Source: Clostridiaceae bacterium
GTDB lineage: Bacteria > Bacillota > Clostridia > Oscillospirales > Acutalibacteraceae
Reading direction: 5' to 3'
NCBI GenBank assembly: GCA_016290665.1
Contig: JAEEUW010000006.1
Location: forward strand, 1-45,042
Length of the DNA: 45,042 nt
The notes under the pieces: model-generated
Database searches by the model: none
Told to the model about the DNA's origin: nothing
The model's input: only the letters and a program-made list of their open reading frames with translations
Part shown: positions 33,401 through 41,106 of the stretch, piece after piece
Layout of the letters: each line of letters starts with the position of its first letter
Numbering within the stretch: position 1 is the first letter of the stretch
Translations under genes and position numbers: made by a program

Positions 33401-34235
33401 CGTTTCCGCCGTGGGCCCGGTCGTGTTCCGCATCTATGCGCTCAACGCGGCGGGCACGAGCTGCCTGGCCTATAAGGAATACACGGTTCAGAACGCCTAT
33501 CTGACCAGCTGCGACTACACCTTCACGACGCAGAAGGCGCCCGCGTTCTCTTCGTCCGCCTCCGCCGGCGTCAAAGAAGCCTACGCCCTGATGCTGACCC
33601 AGGCGGTCAACAACACCCGCATGGAATCGAACGTCCGGCTGAAGGCCGTGACGGAGCAGACCGCAACGGCCTCCGCGCTCGGCACGGGCGAGAACACCCA
33701 CACCAAGAAGACGATCACCTGCAACTATACCGGCGGCACGGGCACCGCGACCGTGCTGGTGCAGGAGGACGGCAAGGAGGACACCACGTCAACGGCGTTC
33801 TCTTCGCTGATGAGCATCATCGTGCCCTCCGACGGCGCGACCTATCTCTATGACCAGCACAACCTGTCCACGTTCCAGAAGTTCGTTTCCGACGTGTCTG
33901 TTTCGCAAAGCGGGGGCAAGACGGTCATCACCCTGACGCTCAAGCCCGAAACCGTGACCACGAGCACCGGCATGGTCTATCATCCGGGTCTGGTCGGCAC
34001 CGCGGTGACGCCGGAGAATCTGGAATCGTTCCAGGTGCAGGGCAGCGGCGTGCAGAGCGCGAACGCCACGGTCGGCGCCAGCACGATCCGCGCAACGATC
34101 AACGGCAACTATACCCTTGACCGGCTGGAAATCAGCAATCCCTATAAGATGAACGTCAGTATGACCGTGGGCTTTATTCCGACAACCGTGACGGTCGATA
34201 CCAAGCTGACCTATGACTATACCTTTACCCGCTGA
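30414..34235 (+). CDS. Large secreted multi-FN3 protein
   Basis: A 1273-residue exported protein. The signal peptide ends AVPAFA at about residue 27. About nine consecutive fibronectin type III modules of roughly 90 residues follow, each with a 'LxWxxVxGAxGYxV' strand and a 'YxFRVRAY' strand. A Pro/Thr linker and a tenth, more diverged module come next. A C-terminal region of about 240 residues is not FN3. There is no LPxTG motif, SLH domain or catalytic motif, so wall attachment is unexplained. The start is fixed by a full AAGGAGGT site. The gene 18 bases downstream encodes a membrane-anchored protein with a possibly related end domain. Confidence 0.88.
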   Translation: MKKQGNVILSLLLCVLLVFTTAVPAFAALGTVKGLKAAAVTADSATLKWSAVSGAKGYEVQQASGSGWKSVAVTGKTTAKVGGLRLGNTYQFRVRAYKSGKSGVQYGAPSAAISVLAGPTVKTLKAAKKTSYSLKLKWSAVSGASGYRLQQYVNKQWVNLLKSTKKTDYTLKKLAPNTSYRFRVCAFTGSVSGAWKELKTRTELLGKPQSLKAVKVTDTSLTLQWNKVSTAKLYYVYRVGTNTQKQIAKTTKTSYKLTGLSAATDYMYAVRARTTVNDRNYYSQYSSYLSVRTAPKQAAGLIAAGVTDSAVNLTFSRVDGAEGYEIWKYDDAALKWTYIGASLTTSYTVGDLAPQTNYRFKIRAYHTVNGPKLCGAYSAECKVQTKMAPVSDLRFVNATGASITLSWNPIATATDYRVDLRAFDEPESKLRPAQADRKNENGRIVATITGLAVNTVYYIYVRPVYGDALGTEKPVVAQTAPAKVTGVAVQSVPGGISLTWPAVAGAQGYEVSKFLYADTWKVIGNTSECSFADSDVVTDTTYTYHVRAYYELGGVKYYGEASDPASEKPLPPAVSGIAASNTSETMFLLSWNSPQTTTDYAIKLSESGGAERTLQPYVTVDGGRTTLVVDGLSAGTTYTVKVYNAVNGTQSMPAVLTVTTLPGKVTGLTATALSSDTINLNWTPVRGAAYYEIQTVTESGAAIANIDTHVTALPYQVTGLSASTTYRFRVRAVNSNAGAAQYGVYSDTASAATKAASSTPTTPAAPSNLAATQTATGSTYSVALSWSGVNGVSGYRVMINDGAWRELTRVTTSTYTATGLSAGSYSFYVQSYTGSGSGAVLSNPSNTVSVTLGGGSTPTDPGNPAEDLPTSGTPITGITVKQATDGRHYTLKWDEVSGAFYTVQMRDPQSGRWVTVRSKLTSARVTPDVNESQMGISCSTDADQATTVGWGAVSGASSYEVRNELTCDTGDWITKVNATGTSAKLRLPPDSKQKIRVSAVGPVVFRIYALNAAGTSCLAYKEYTVQNAYLTSCDYTFTTQKAPAFSSSASAGVKEAYALMLTQAVNNTRMESNVRLKAVTEQTATASALGTGENTHTKKTITCNYTGGTGTATVLVQEDGKEDTTSTAFSSLMSIIVPSDGATYLYDQHNLSTFQKFVSDVSVSQSGGKTVITLTLKPETVTTSTGMVYHPGLVGTAVTPENLESFQVQGSGVQSANATVGASTIRATINGNYTLDRLEISNPYKMNVSMTVGFIPTTVTVDTKLTYDYTFTR

Positions 34236-34253
34236 CGCGAAAGGACCCCTTTT

Positions 34254-35174
34254 ATGACCAACAAAAAACTCTTGCAGATCGTCGCGATCATCGCTGTGGC
34301 TGCGGCGCTGTTCACCACGATTATGGCGATCGGCATGCAGAAGATCCAGAAGCAGCGCGCCGAACAGACCACCGAAGCGCCCGCGCTTTCCACCACCCAG
34401 CCCACCACAGCGGCGCCGACCACCGAGGCGCCGCGGGTGACGATTGACGGCAACCGTTTCGGCGACGCGGACGATACCACACAGCCGACCGCGGACCCGA
34501 CCGCCGGCACGACCGAGCCGACGTCGGCCTCCTCCGGCTTCGTCATTCCGCAAAGCAAGGACACGGTGATCAAGACCTACGTCGACGCGGTCAACAAGCT
34601 GAAGGCCACGCCGAACTTCACGCTGGAAAAGACCGAAACGCTCAACGTGCAGATCGATGAGATGAATCCCTCGTCCATGCGCTCGCTGGCCAACAAGATC
34701 ATTGCGGGCAACACCAAGGACGCGCCCACGACCTACCGCTTTGTGAACGGCTCCGATTCCGCCAGCGGCAAATCGGCGAACTACGTGATCGCTCCGGCCG
34801 GCAAGAACTGCGCGCTGGACCCGACGCTCGTGACCTCCGCCACGGCAACGCCCTCGGCGGACGGCGGCTGCATGCTGAAGATCAATCTCGGCTCCGAAAC
34901 GCAGACGGCTACCGAGCTGCCCAAGAAGTACAGCGGATGCATGGACGTGCTCACGGTGGACTCGATGGGTCTGCCCTCGGCGGCCAAAATCGACGAAATG
35001 GCGGTCTATTACAACTATTCCTCCATCACCGCCATGCTGGACGCTCAGGGCCGCCTGATCGAAATGGAGCACCGCCTCGTGGTGACCGACGCAACGGCCA
35101 GAGGCTCCTACGTGATGAGCGTTACCTCGCGCATGCACGGCGACGCCGCGGCGCTCTATAAAATCACCTATTGA
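34254..35174 (+). CDS. Membrane-anchored extracellular protein, companion of the FN3 protein
   Basis: A 306-residue protein. A single N-terminal membrane helix (about residues 8-28) has no clear signal-peptidase site. Then come a Thr/Pro/Glu stalk (TTEAPALSTTQPTTAAPTTE), a second Thr-rich patch and a folded domain from about residue 100. The domain starts TVIKTYVDAVNKLK and contains NYVIAPAGKNCALDP and ADGGCMLKINL. I do not recognise the family. It lies 18 bases after the FN3 gene, with AAAGGA upstream, so the two are probably one operon. Confidence 0.75.
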   Translation: MTNKKLLQIVAIIAVAAALFTTIMAIGMQKIQKQRAEQTTEAPALSTTQPTTAAPTTEAPRVTIDGNRFGDADDTTQPTADPTAGTTEPTSASSGFVIPQSKDTVIKTYVDAVNKLKATPNFTLEKTETLNVQIDEMNPSSMRSLANKIIAGNTKDAPTTYRFVNGSDSASGKSANYVIAPAGKNCALDPTLVTSATATPSADGGCMLKINLGSETQTATELPKKYSGCMDVLTVDSMGLPSAAKIDEMAVYYNYSSITAMLDAQGRLIEMEHRLVVTDATARGSYVMSVTSRMHGDAAALYKITY

Positions 35175-35188
35175 GTTGTGAAAAACAG

Positions 35189-35217
35189 TTGACTTTGCAT
35201 TTTGGGAATGCTATAAT
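35189..35217 (+). promoter_or_regulatory. SigA promoter of the 63-residue protein gene
   Basis: -35 TTGACT (35189-35194), 17-bp spacer, exact -10 TATAAT (35212-35217), about 31 bases upstream of the start. Confidence 0.9.
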
Positions 35218-35248
35218 AAAACCAACCAAACAAACGGAGGTACCAGCT

Positions 35249-35440
35249 ATGGAGAAATTCAAGAAAATCGCCAAGATCGTCGCTATCGTTGCCGCGATCG
35301 CTGCCGCCGTCGTCGGCGTCTATATCGCCGTGACAAAGCTGATCGAAAAGAAGAACGCCAAGGATGCGGACAACCGTGAAAATTACGTTTCCTGCTCCTG
35401 CTTCGACGGCGACTTCATTTCCGAAAACACAGTAGCGTAA
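35249..35440 (+). CDS. Small single-span membrane protein, 63 residues
   Basis: Lys-rich N-terminus MEKFKKIAKI, an Ala/Val membrane helix (about 10-32), a charged stretch (KLIEKKNAKDADN), then a short tail with CSCF and acidic residues. Start ATG 35249 follows CGGAGGT; an in-frame upstream extension has no ribosome site. It has its own near-consensus promoter and a terminator, so it is expressed as a monocistronic message. Family unknown. Confidence 0.72.
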   Translation: MEKFKKIAKIVAIVAAIAAAVVGVYIAVTKLIEKKNAKDADNRENYVSCSCFDGDFISENTVA

Positions 35441-35454
35441 CACTTCATTCGATC

Positions 35455-35494
35455 CGGGACTTGAAGCGAAACACCTTCAAGCCCCGTTTTCTTT
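35455..35494 (+). terminator. Terminator after the 63-residue protein gene
   Basis: Stem CGGGACTTGAAG (35455-35466) with CTTCAAGCCCCG (35475-35486), one mismatch, then TTTTCTTT. The next gene starts about 20 bases later. Confidence 0.75.
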
Positions 35495-35513
35495 GCAAAG
35501 GAGAACGAAGAAA

Positions 35514-36893
35514 ATGAAAGACAAGCTATCCGCCAAAAACTATATCGGCTACACGATCTGCGACAGCGCCAACAACCTGGCGTTCTGCGTGATGGGCACC
35601 TATCTTGCCACCTACTGCACCGATATTCTGGGCATCACGGGCGCCGTGGTCACTGCGATCTTCTGGATCGCCCGCATCTGGGACGCGATCAACGATCCGA
35701 TGATGGGAACCATCGTCCAGCGCAAAAAGCCCGGGAAGGGCGGAAAATATCGTCCGTTCATCCTTTGGTCCGGCTTTCCGCTTGCCGTCTCGGCCGTGCT
35801 GGTTTATTCCAGGCTGACCGATAATCTCACCTTCAACACGATCTATGTTGCAGCCACCTATATCCTCTACGGTATGATCTACACCGTGATGAGCGTGCCC
35901 TACGGCTCGCTGGCCATGGTCATGACCGACAAGGACAACGAACGCAGCAACCTTTCGGTCTGCCGCGCCATCGGCGGCGGCTTCGGCAACATTCCGCAGC
36001 TGCTGTTCCCCATCCTCGTGATGACCGGCGGCGGCGACGGCCAGCAGATGGACGGCAAGCGCCTGTTCTATGCCATGTGCGTGGTTGCCGTTGCCATGAT
36101 GCTCATCTACATCCTTTCCTACCGCTGGACAGAGGAAAAACCCGAGCTGCTGCAGATTTCCAGCGAAGAAGTGCACATCACCTCCACACTGAAGGATATT
36201 CTCAAGGACCGCGCCTTTGTGACCATGAGTCTGATCGGCGGCCTTGTCATTGCGATTCAGCTCTATATCAACTCCGCAAATGTCTATCTGTTCAAGGATT
36301 TCTATCAGAAGAGCGGCTTCGGCACGATCTATCTGGTCATCTCCTATCTGCCGATGGCGATCATGATTCCGTTCGCCAACAAGATGATCCGCAAATGGGG
36401 CAAAAAAGCCATCTGCGTGGCGGGCTTCTCGCTTTCCGCCGCGGCCTCGCTGGTCGCCTGGCTCGGCCACTTCCAGAACATCTGGATCTATATCGTCCTA
36501 GCGTTCTTCGTCAACCTCGGCATCGGCTTTGTCGTGCTTGAAGTCTGGGCCATGTGCGGCGACATCGTGGACCACCAGGAGTGGGTCACCGGCAAGCGCG
36601 AGGAAGCGACCAACTACGCCGTGTTCACTTTCATGCGCAAGATGGGCCAGGCGCTGGCCGCCATCGTGCCGCTGCTGATCGGCGCCATCGGCTACGACAA
36701 AAACGCCATCGGCGCCCAGAGCCAGAAGGTGCTCGACGGCATCTACACCGTTTCCACCTTCGTGCCGTTTTTGATGATCCTTGCCATGCTCGGCCTGATT
36801 CTGCTTTATCCGCTGAGCAAGAAGAAGACCGAACAGATGCAGCAGGAGCTGCAGGCCATGCGCGAAGCAAAGCTTGCCGCCGACGGCGAATAA
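35514..36893 (+). CDS. GPH-family sugar:cation symporter (MelB-like)
   Basis: A 459-residue inner-membrane transporter of the glycoside-pentoside-hexuronide:cation symporter family in the major facilitator fold. About twelve hydrophobic segments are present. Family features are WIARIWDAINDPMMG near the end of helix 2, GKYRPFILW in the loop after it, and VPYGSLAMVMTDKDNERSNL. The C-terminal half has DIVDHQEWVTGKREEA. ATG 35514 is chosen because AAAGGAG lies ten bases upstream. It follows the preceding terminator closely and may depend partly on read-through. No sugar-metabolism gene is nearby, so the substrate is open. Confidence 0.88.
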   Translation: MKDKLSAKNYIGYTICDSANNLAFCVMGTYLATYCTDILGITGAVVTAIFWIARIWDAINDPMMGTIVQRKKPGKGGKYRPFILWSGFPLAVSAVLVYSRLTDNLTFNTIYVAATYILYGMIYTVMSVPYGSLAMVMTDKDNERSNLSVCRAIGGGFGNIPQLLFPILVMTGGGDGQQMDGKRLFYAMCVVAVAMMLIYILSYRWTEEKPELLQISSEEVHITSTLKDILKDRAFVTMSLIGGLVIAIQLYINSANVYLFKDFYQKSGFGTIYLVISYLPMAIMIPFANKMIRKWGKKAICVAGFSLSAAASLVAWLGHFQNIWIYIVLAFFVNLGIGFVVLEVWAMCGDIVDHQEWVTGKREEATNYAVFTFMRKMGQALAAIVPLLIGAIGYDKNAIGAQSQKVLDGIYTVSTFVPFLMILAMLGLILLYPLSKKKTEQMQQELQAMREAKLAADGE

Positions 36894-36902
36894 CAACCGA
36901 AC

Positions 36903-36943
36903 AAAAAAGCCGTTCCGGAATCAGTCCGGAACGGCTTTTTTTT
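36903..36943. terminator. Bidirectional terminator between convergent transporters
   Basis: Perfect 12-bp stem AGCCGTTCCGGA (36908-36919) / TCCGGAACGGCT (36925-36936), flanked by an A-run on one side and a T-run on the other. It can end both the plus-strand symporter and the minus-strand CDF gene. Confidence 0.95.
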
Positions 36944-36958
36944 CATGCAAACCGGGAC

Positions 36959-38107
36959 TCAGCTTTCGCTGAAATCCGTGTCAAGTATCACTTCGAGCGT
37001 GTAATCGGGATATTCCTTCTGCACGGCGGCGAGCACGTCGCGGTAGACTGCCATGCGGTCCTTTGCGTCAAAGCTGATGATCAGGTCGAAGCGGATCGCT
37101 TTGGGGTTCTCGTTCACGTGGAAGCCGTGAAGCTGCAGCACGTATTCGTTCTGCAGCGCTATGGCGGTGATTTTTTCGCGCATGGCGATGATTTCGGGGT
37201 CACGGGTGTTCACCGCATAGACGCCGATGGCGGTGAGCAGCACGTTGTGTTCGCGGTAGACCTGCATGGTGATGTCACGGATCATGTCGTCGATCTCGTC
37301 GGCGGAATGGGTGTCTGGCACCTCGATATGCAGCGAGCCGGTGAACGCGTCGGGACCGTAGTTGTTCAGCACCAGATCATAGACGCCCGAAACGTCGGGG
37401 AAGGCGCACACGGTTTCCTTGATCCCTCTGGCCAGCGCAGCGTCGGCCCGTTCACCCAGCAGCTGTGAGATCGTTTCGCGCAGCATCTCGACGCCGGATT
37501 TGATGATGACCAGCGAAATCACCGCGCCGAGCCAGGCTTCCAGCGAGACGCCTTTCCAAAGAAAGATGCCCGCGGCCGCCAGCGTGGAGGCGGAGATCAC
37601 GGCGTCCAGCGTGGCGTCGGTGCCGGAGTTCACCAGAGAAGAGGAGTTGACCTTTTTTCCCACGTGCTTGACATAGGCGCCGAGCACGATCTTGACCACC
37701 ACGGCAGCTGCGACAAGGATCAGCGACACCGCGGTATAGTCGGGCGTTTCGGGGTGCAGGATCTTCTTGACCGATTCCGTCAGCGAGGTGACGCCGGCAT
37801 AGAGCACAAGGAAGGAGATCAGCAGCGCGCTCAGGTATTCCGCGCGGCCGTGCCCGAAGGGGTGCTTGCGGTCGGGCGCCTTGCCCGCGAGGTAAGTGCC
37901 GATAATTGTGATCAGCGACGAGAGCGCATCGGTCAGGTTGTTGACCGCGTCCAGCACAATGGCGATGGAGTGTACGCCGAGGCCGACCGCGGCTTTGCCG
38001 CCGGCCAGCGCAACGTTGGCAGCGATGCCGATGATGCTGGTGCGCACGATGGTTTTGCTGCGGCCTTGCGCGGCGTTGACGGTGTCGTTGTCTAACTGAA
38101 AATTCAT
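36959..38107 (-). CDS. Cation diffusion facilitator family metal transporter
   Basis: A 382-residue CDF antiporter that exports divalent metal. Six membrane segments are followed by a cytoplasmic region longer than the usual single domain. The second-helix site reads LDAVNNLTDAL, so the first position of the usual D/H-x-x-x-D pair is Asn. The fifth-helix site reads NSGTDATLDAV (DxxxD). HPFGHGRAEYLSAL is the classic helix-2/3 loop. The tail appears to hold two successive dimerisation-type domains, the second with LHGFHVNENP. Start is ATG 38107 with AAAGGA. Metal (Mn, Fe or Zn) cannot be fixed from sequence. Confidence 0.9.
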   Translation of the reverse strand: MNFQLDNDTVNAAQGRSKTIVRTSIIGIAANVALAGGKAAVGLGVHSIAIVLDAVNNLTDALSSLITIIGTYLAGKAPDRKHPFGHGRAEYLSALLISFLVLYAGVTSLTESVKKILHPETPDYTAVSLILVAAAVVVKIVLGAYVKHVGKKVNSSSLVNSGTDATLDAVISASTLAAAGIFLWKGVSLEAWLGAVISLVIIKSGVEMLRETISQLLGERADAALARGIKETVCAFPDVSGVYDLVLNNYGPDAFTGSLHIEVPDTHSADEIDDMIRDITMQVYREHNVLLTAIGVYAVNTRDPEIIAMREKITAIALQNEYVLQLHGFHVNENPKAIRFDLIISFDAKDRMAVYRDVLAAVQKEYPDYTLEVILDTDFSES

Positions 38108-38130
38108 ACTGTCAGGTCCTTTCTTCCCTG

Positions 38131-38559
38131 TTATTCATAGTTGCCGAGCATAAAGCAGACGGTGACGTCACGGAAGACGGCGAAGAACAGATCCTCCATG
38201 GTATAAAACGGGCCGCGGCCGCCCGGCTGCGAAAGGGCGTCCTGCAGTGCTCCGATGTTTTCGGGGTCCAGCACCTGCAGCTCGTCGTCGAGCCGGATGT
38301 GGAGATAGTGACACAGACTGTCTGCAACGTTTTTCGGCTCGTCGCCCAGCCAGTCCCGCAGGCGCTCAAAGAGCGTTTTTCCGCTGTCGTGCAGCTGCAG
38401 CATCGAGCCGCGCAGATGATAGTCCTTGCAGAACAGGGGAGCGTAGGACTTGGGCGAAAAGCAGTCGACGCGGATTTCGCTCGGGCCGCAGCGCACCGAC
38501 ACGGCCGACGCCATCTGCGTCAGCCCGTTGAGATAGCCGTAATGGTTTTCCGGTTTCAT
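38131..38559 (-). CDS. Hypothetical 142-residue protein upstream of the CDF gene
   Basis: Not recognised. It is soluble, with no signal peptide, and contains several Cys and His residues (RVDCFSPKSY, LFCKDYHLRG, CHYLHIRLDD). The minus-strand start has AAAGGATG upstream and the stop is 23 bases before the CDF start, so the two are probably co-transcribed. No function can be assigned. Confidence 0.65.
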   Translation of the reverse strand: MKPENHYGYLNGLTQMASAVSVRCGPSEIRVDCFSPKSYAPLFCKDYHLRGSMLQLHDSGKTLFERLRDWLGDEPKNVADSLCHYLHIRLDDELQVLDPENIGALQDALSQPGGRGPFYTMEDLFFAVFRDVTVCFMLGNYE

Positions 38560-38595
38560 AGGACCATCCTTTCTGTAACAATCTGCTTTGTGTAA

Positions 38596-39678
38596 TCAGT
38601 TGATTTCGAAACGCTTTTTAAGTGCGGAAATTGTGTTACTGTCACTTCCGGCCTCCTCGGCAAGTCGAAGATAACCCTTTGCTTTTTGCATATCGCCGCT
38701 CTGCCCGGCAATCAATGCATAGTTTTCATAGAAGACATGCAAATCTATCCTTCTATCTTTTGCTTTTGCAACAGCAGTGTTCATATAGGTTTCGGCAAGA
38801 ACGAAATCCTTCTTTTCTGCATAATACAGGGCTAGATTGTTATATGCGCTTGGGTTATTCTTATCAAGTTGCAGAGCAGTCTGAAAGCACTCTGAGGATT
38901 TGTTGGCAGAGTTTGTCTCTCTGTAAGCGATGCCCAAATAGTTCCATATTTTCGCCTTGCGCAGATCATCTACATCCAGACCGGTCGCCTCAATTAAAAG
39001 GGGAATTTGAGAGGCGTAATCACCTTGTTTGGTCAATCGATTCTTTTCTGCAACAAGTTGATCAAAAGGTGAAAGAGATTCTGTCTGCGGCTGTTGAGGT
39101 GCAGCCGACTTCTCTTTCTGAAGTCTTTCACTCTCTTTTTGCTTTTTCTCTGAACGAGTCGTTTTGAAGCCCCAGATGACGAGAATTGCCCCAACAACAG
39201 CAAGTATCAACAGAACAATAGTTCCGGCTGCTTCTCCTCCTTCAAAATGTATGACATATGTACTGTTAATCAACGGAACAGACAAGACGCAGCCCGCAGC
39301 GCAAAACACAACTTCCAAAAGGAAGAGTTTTCCGGAAAACGATTCCTTTTTGCGGATGACTTGCCATAGATACTTGAGTACCATAATGCCGATGCCCACT
39401 GAATAGGCTAGAAGGAGAAAACCAAGGTTATGGAACAAAGCTCCGTCCTCAAATACAAGCGTACCCTCAAATAATGAGTATTCTAATTCGACTCGACCTG
39501 GCAACCAACTGAACAGTGCTGTTTGGAAGAGTAAAACACCGATTCCGATCAAAAAGTATCTGATCCAAAGGCGGTTTTTCTGAAGCAAGAATCGGATCCC
39601 AAAACAGATATAATAAGCAACGATTAGATCTACTGCTGCCAGAGTAATGTTTAAAAAGAAAATGAGTGCTTCCTTCAT
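38596..39678 (-). CDS. Membrane protein with C-terminal TPR repeats
   Basis: A 360-residue protein. Residues 1 to about 175 contain five hydrophobic segments. After a charged Lys/Gln linker (about 175-210), the rest is a helical TPR region with IWNYLGIAYRETN, AYNNLALYYAEKKDF and YENYALIAGQSGDM as recognisable repeat halves. TPRs usually bind protein partners. The gene is clearly more AT-rich than the core genes, suggesting a different history. GAAGGAG precedes the start. Function unknown. Confidence 0.8.
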   Translation of the reverse strand: MKEALIFFLNITLAAVDLIVAYYICFGIRFLLQKNRLWIRYFLIGIGVLLFQTALFSWLPGRVELEYSLFEGTLVFEDGALFHNLGFLLLAYSVGIGIMVLKYLWQVIRKKESFSGKLFLLEVVFCAAGCVLSVPLINSTYVIHFEGGEAAGTIVLLILAVVGAILVIWGFKTTRSEKKQKESERLQKEKSAAPQQPQTESLSPFDQLVAEKNRLTKQGDYASQIPLLIEATGLDVDDLRKAKIWNYLGIAYRETNSANKSSECFQTALQLDKNNPSAYNNLALYYAEKKDFVLAETYMNTAVAKAKDRRIDLHVFYENYALIAGQSGDMQKAKGYLRLAEEAGSDSNTISALKKRFEIN

Positions 39679-39745
39679 GGGGTTATATACTCCTTCCTAT
39701 AATCCAGTGTAAAGAGAATGCTGACTCTTTTAGAATAACCACTGC

Positions 39746-40537
39746 TCACCGCTTCCTGCAGATATACACCAAATGGCTGGACAGCCCCAGCAGCTCCCGC
39801 TTTTCGCAGACGTGCAGCTGGTAGTCCGCAAAGGCGGCGAAGTCTTCGTCCGTCATGGAGAAGTCCTCCCGGCCCTCGGCAATCTCCAGCACGCTGTCCG
39901 CAGCCACGGTTGTGATCTGCTCGACCGGCTTTTCCCGGAACAGGGCTTCGAATTCGCAGACGTCAAAGCCGGTGAAGACCTGCTCCGGAAAGTGCAGCGG
40001 CGTGTAATCGCCGTCAAAGTTCAGTCTGATGCCCTGCGCGGTCGGCGCGCGGTCATAGAGGTAATTCGTGCAGATGATGGCGTGCGCGGAAAGGAACGCG
40101 GCCAGAATCGCGCCGCCCGGCTTCGTCACGCGGATCGCTTCGTCCAGCGCCCGGTGCTGATCCGCCCTGTCATAAAGGTGATACAGCGGGCCGAAGACCA
40201 GCGTCACGTCAAACGTGTCGTTCGCAAAACGGCCGAGGTCCAGCGCGTCGCCCTGAAAGGCGTCGACGCCGGCAAGCCCCTTCGCGTTTTCTTTCAGCCG
40301 GTTCAGGTTGCTTTCCACAAGCTCCACCGCCGTGACCCGAAAGCCCTCCTTCGTCAGCGCAACGGAATAGCGCCCCGTGCCCGCGCCGATTTCCAGCACG
40401 CGGCAGCCGGGGGTCAGGAACTTGTGAATATACGTCATTGTGACGAGGTATTCCAGCTGTCCCTGCCGGCTTTTACGCAGGCGGTCGTCCTCGTTGAATT
40501 GCGCATAAAGGTCGTTCAGCATCTCTTTGCGGTTCAT
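39746..40537 (-). CDS. Class I SAM-dependent methyltransferase
   Basis: A 263-residue soluble protein. Motif I is VLEIGAGTGRYSVAL (about residues 45-59), followed by VTAVELVESNL (acidic motif II), ALDLGRFANDTFDVTLVFG and the HRALDEAIRVTKPGGAIL post-motif. These identify the methyltransferase fold; the substrate is unknown. Its start overlaps the stop of the upstream acetyltransferase gene by four bases (ATGA), so translation is coupled and the two enzymes may modify one small molecule or belong to one pathway. Confidence 0.85.
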   Translation of the reverse strand: MNRKEMLNDLYAQFNEDDRLRKSRQGQLEYLVTMTYIHKFLTPGCRVLEIGAGTGRYSVALTKEGFRVTAVELVESNLNRLKENAKGLAGVDAFQGDALDLGRFANDTFDVTLVFGPLYHLYDRADQHRALDEAIRVTKPGGAILAAFLSAHAIICTNYLYDRAPTAQGIRLNFDGDYTPLHFPEQVFTGFDVCEFEALFREKPVEQITTVAADSVLEIAEGREDFSMTDEDFAAFADYQLHVCEKRELLGLSSHLVYICRKR

Positions 40538-41001
40538 GATGGTGTCTCCTGTCGTCGGGCGAGCGTCATCGCCAGTTCGTTCTCGTCTTCGTCCGCTTCT
40601 CCCGTTGCCCGGAAGCCGCGGCTCTCATAGAGCTTTTTTGCAATGGGGTTGTCTTTGTTGCAGGTCAGAGCGACCCGGTCGGCGTCGCCGAACGGCCTGG
40701 TGCGGATATAATCGAGCACCCGGTCAAGCGCCGCGCCGCCGTAGCCGCGGCCCTGCGCGCTTTCGTCGATCATCATGTGCCAGACGTCGTATTCCGGCAC
40801 ATCGTAGTCATAGATTACCATGACGTAGCCGACCATTGTTTCACCGGCATAGATGCCGAACGGCTGGCACTGCGTTCTGTAGACGTACGCCTGCGCAAGG
40901 CTCCGGATCGGGTGGGAGACGAACTTCTCCTGCCCCGGGGCCAGTTTCAGGTTGAACGCGTCGATGAAGTTGTCTTCGGTAATGGGCTTGAGTGTGACCA
41001 T
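40534..41001 (-). CDS. GNAT-family N-acetyltransferase
   Basis: A 155-residue single-domain acetyltransferase. ATG 41001 is chosen because GGAGG lies upstream; the longer frame has no site. The acetyl-CoA loop is ESAQGRGYGGAAL (Q/RxxGxG/A), and CNKDNPIAKKLYESRGF is the C-terminal half typical of the fold. It resembles spermidine/diamine-type members (MMIDESAQGRGYG), but substrate is unproven. It is coupled to the methyltransferase gene. Confidence 0.85.
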   Translation of the reverse strand: MVTLKPITEDNFIDAFNLKLAPGQEKFVSHPIRSLAQAYVYRTQCQPFGIYAGETMVGYVMVIYDYDVPEYDVWHMMIDESAQGRGYGGAALDRVLDYIRTRPFGDADRVALTCNKDNPIAKKLYESRGFRATGEADEDENELAMTLARRQETPS

Positions 41002-41106
41002 GCAGTGTCCTCCGGGTGATTGTTCAACTGTTGCGCAAGGCGCAAGCTCAGTTACCTCTTGCGGAAACGGCAGAGACAACAGCTTGGATCGTCTGTTTTC
41101 CTTGCC

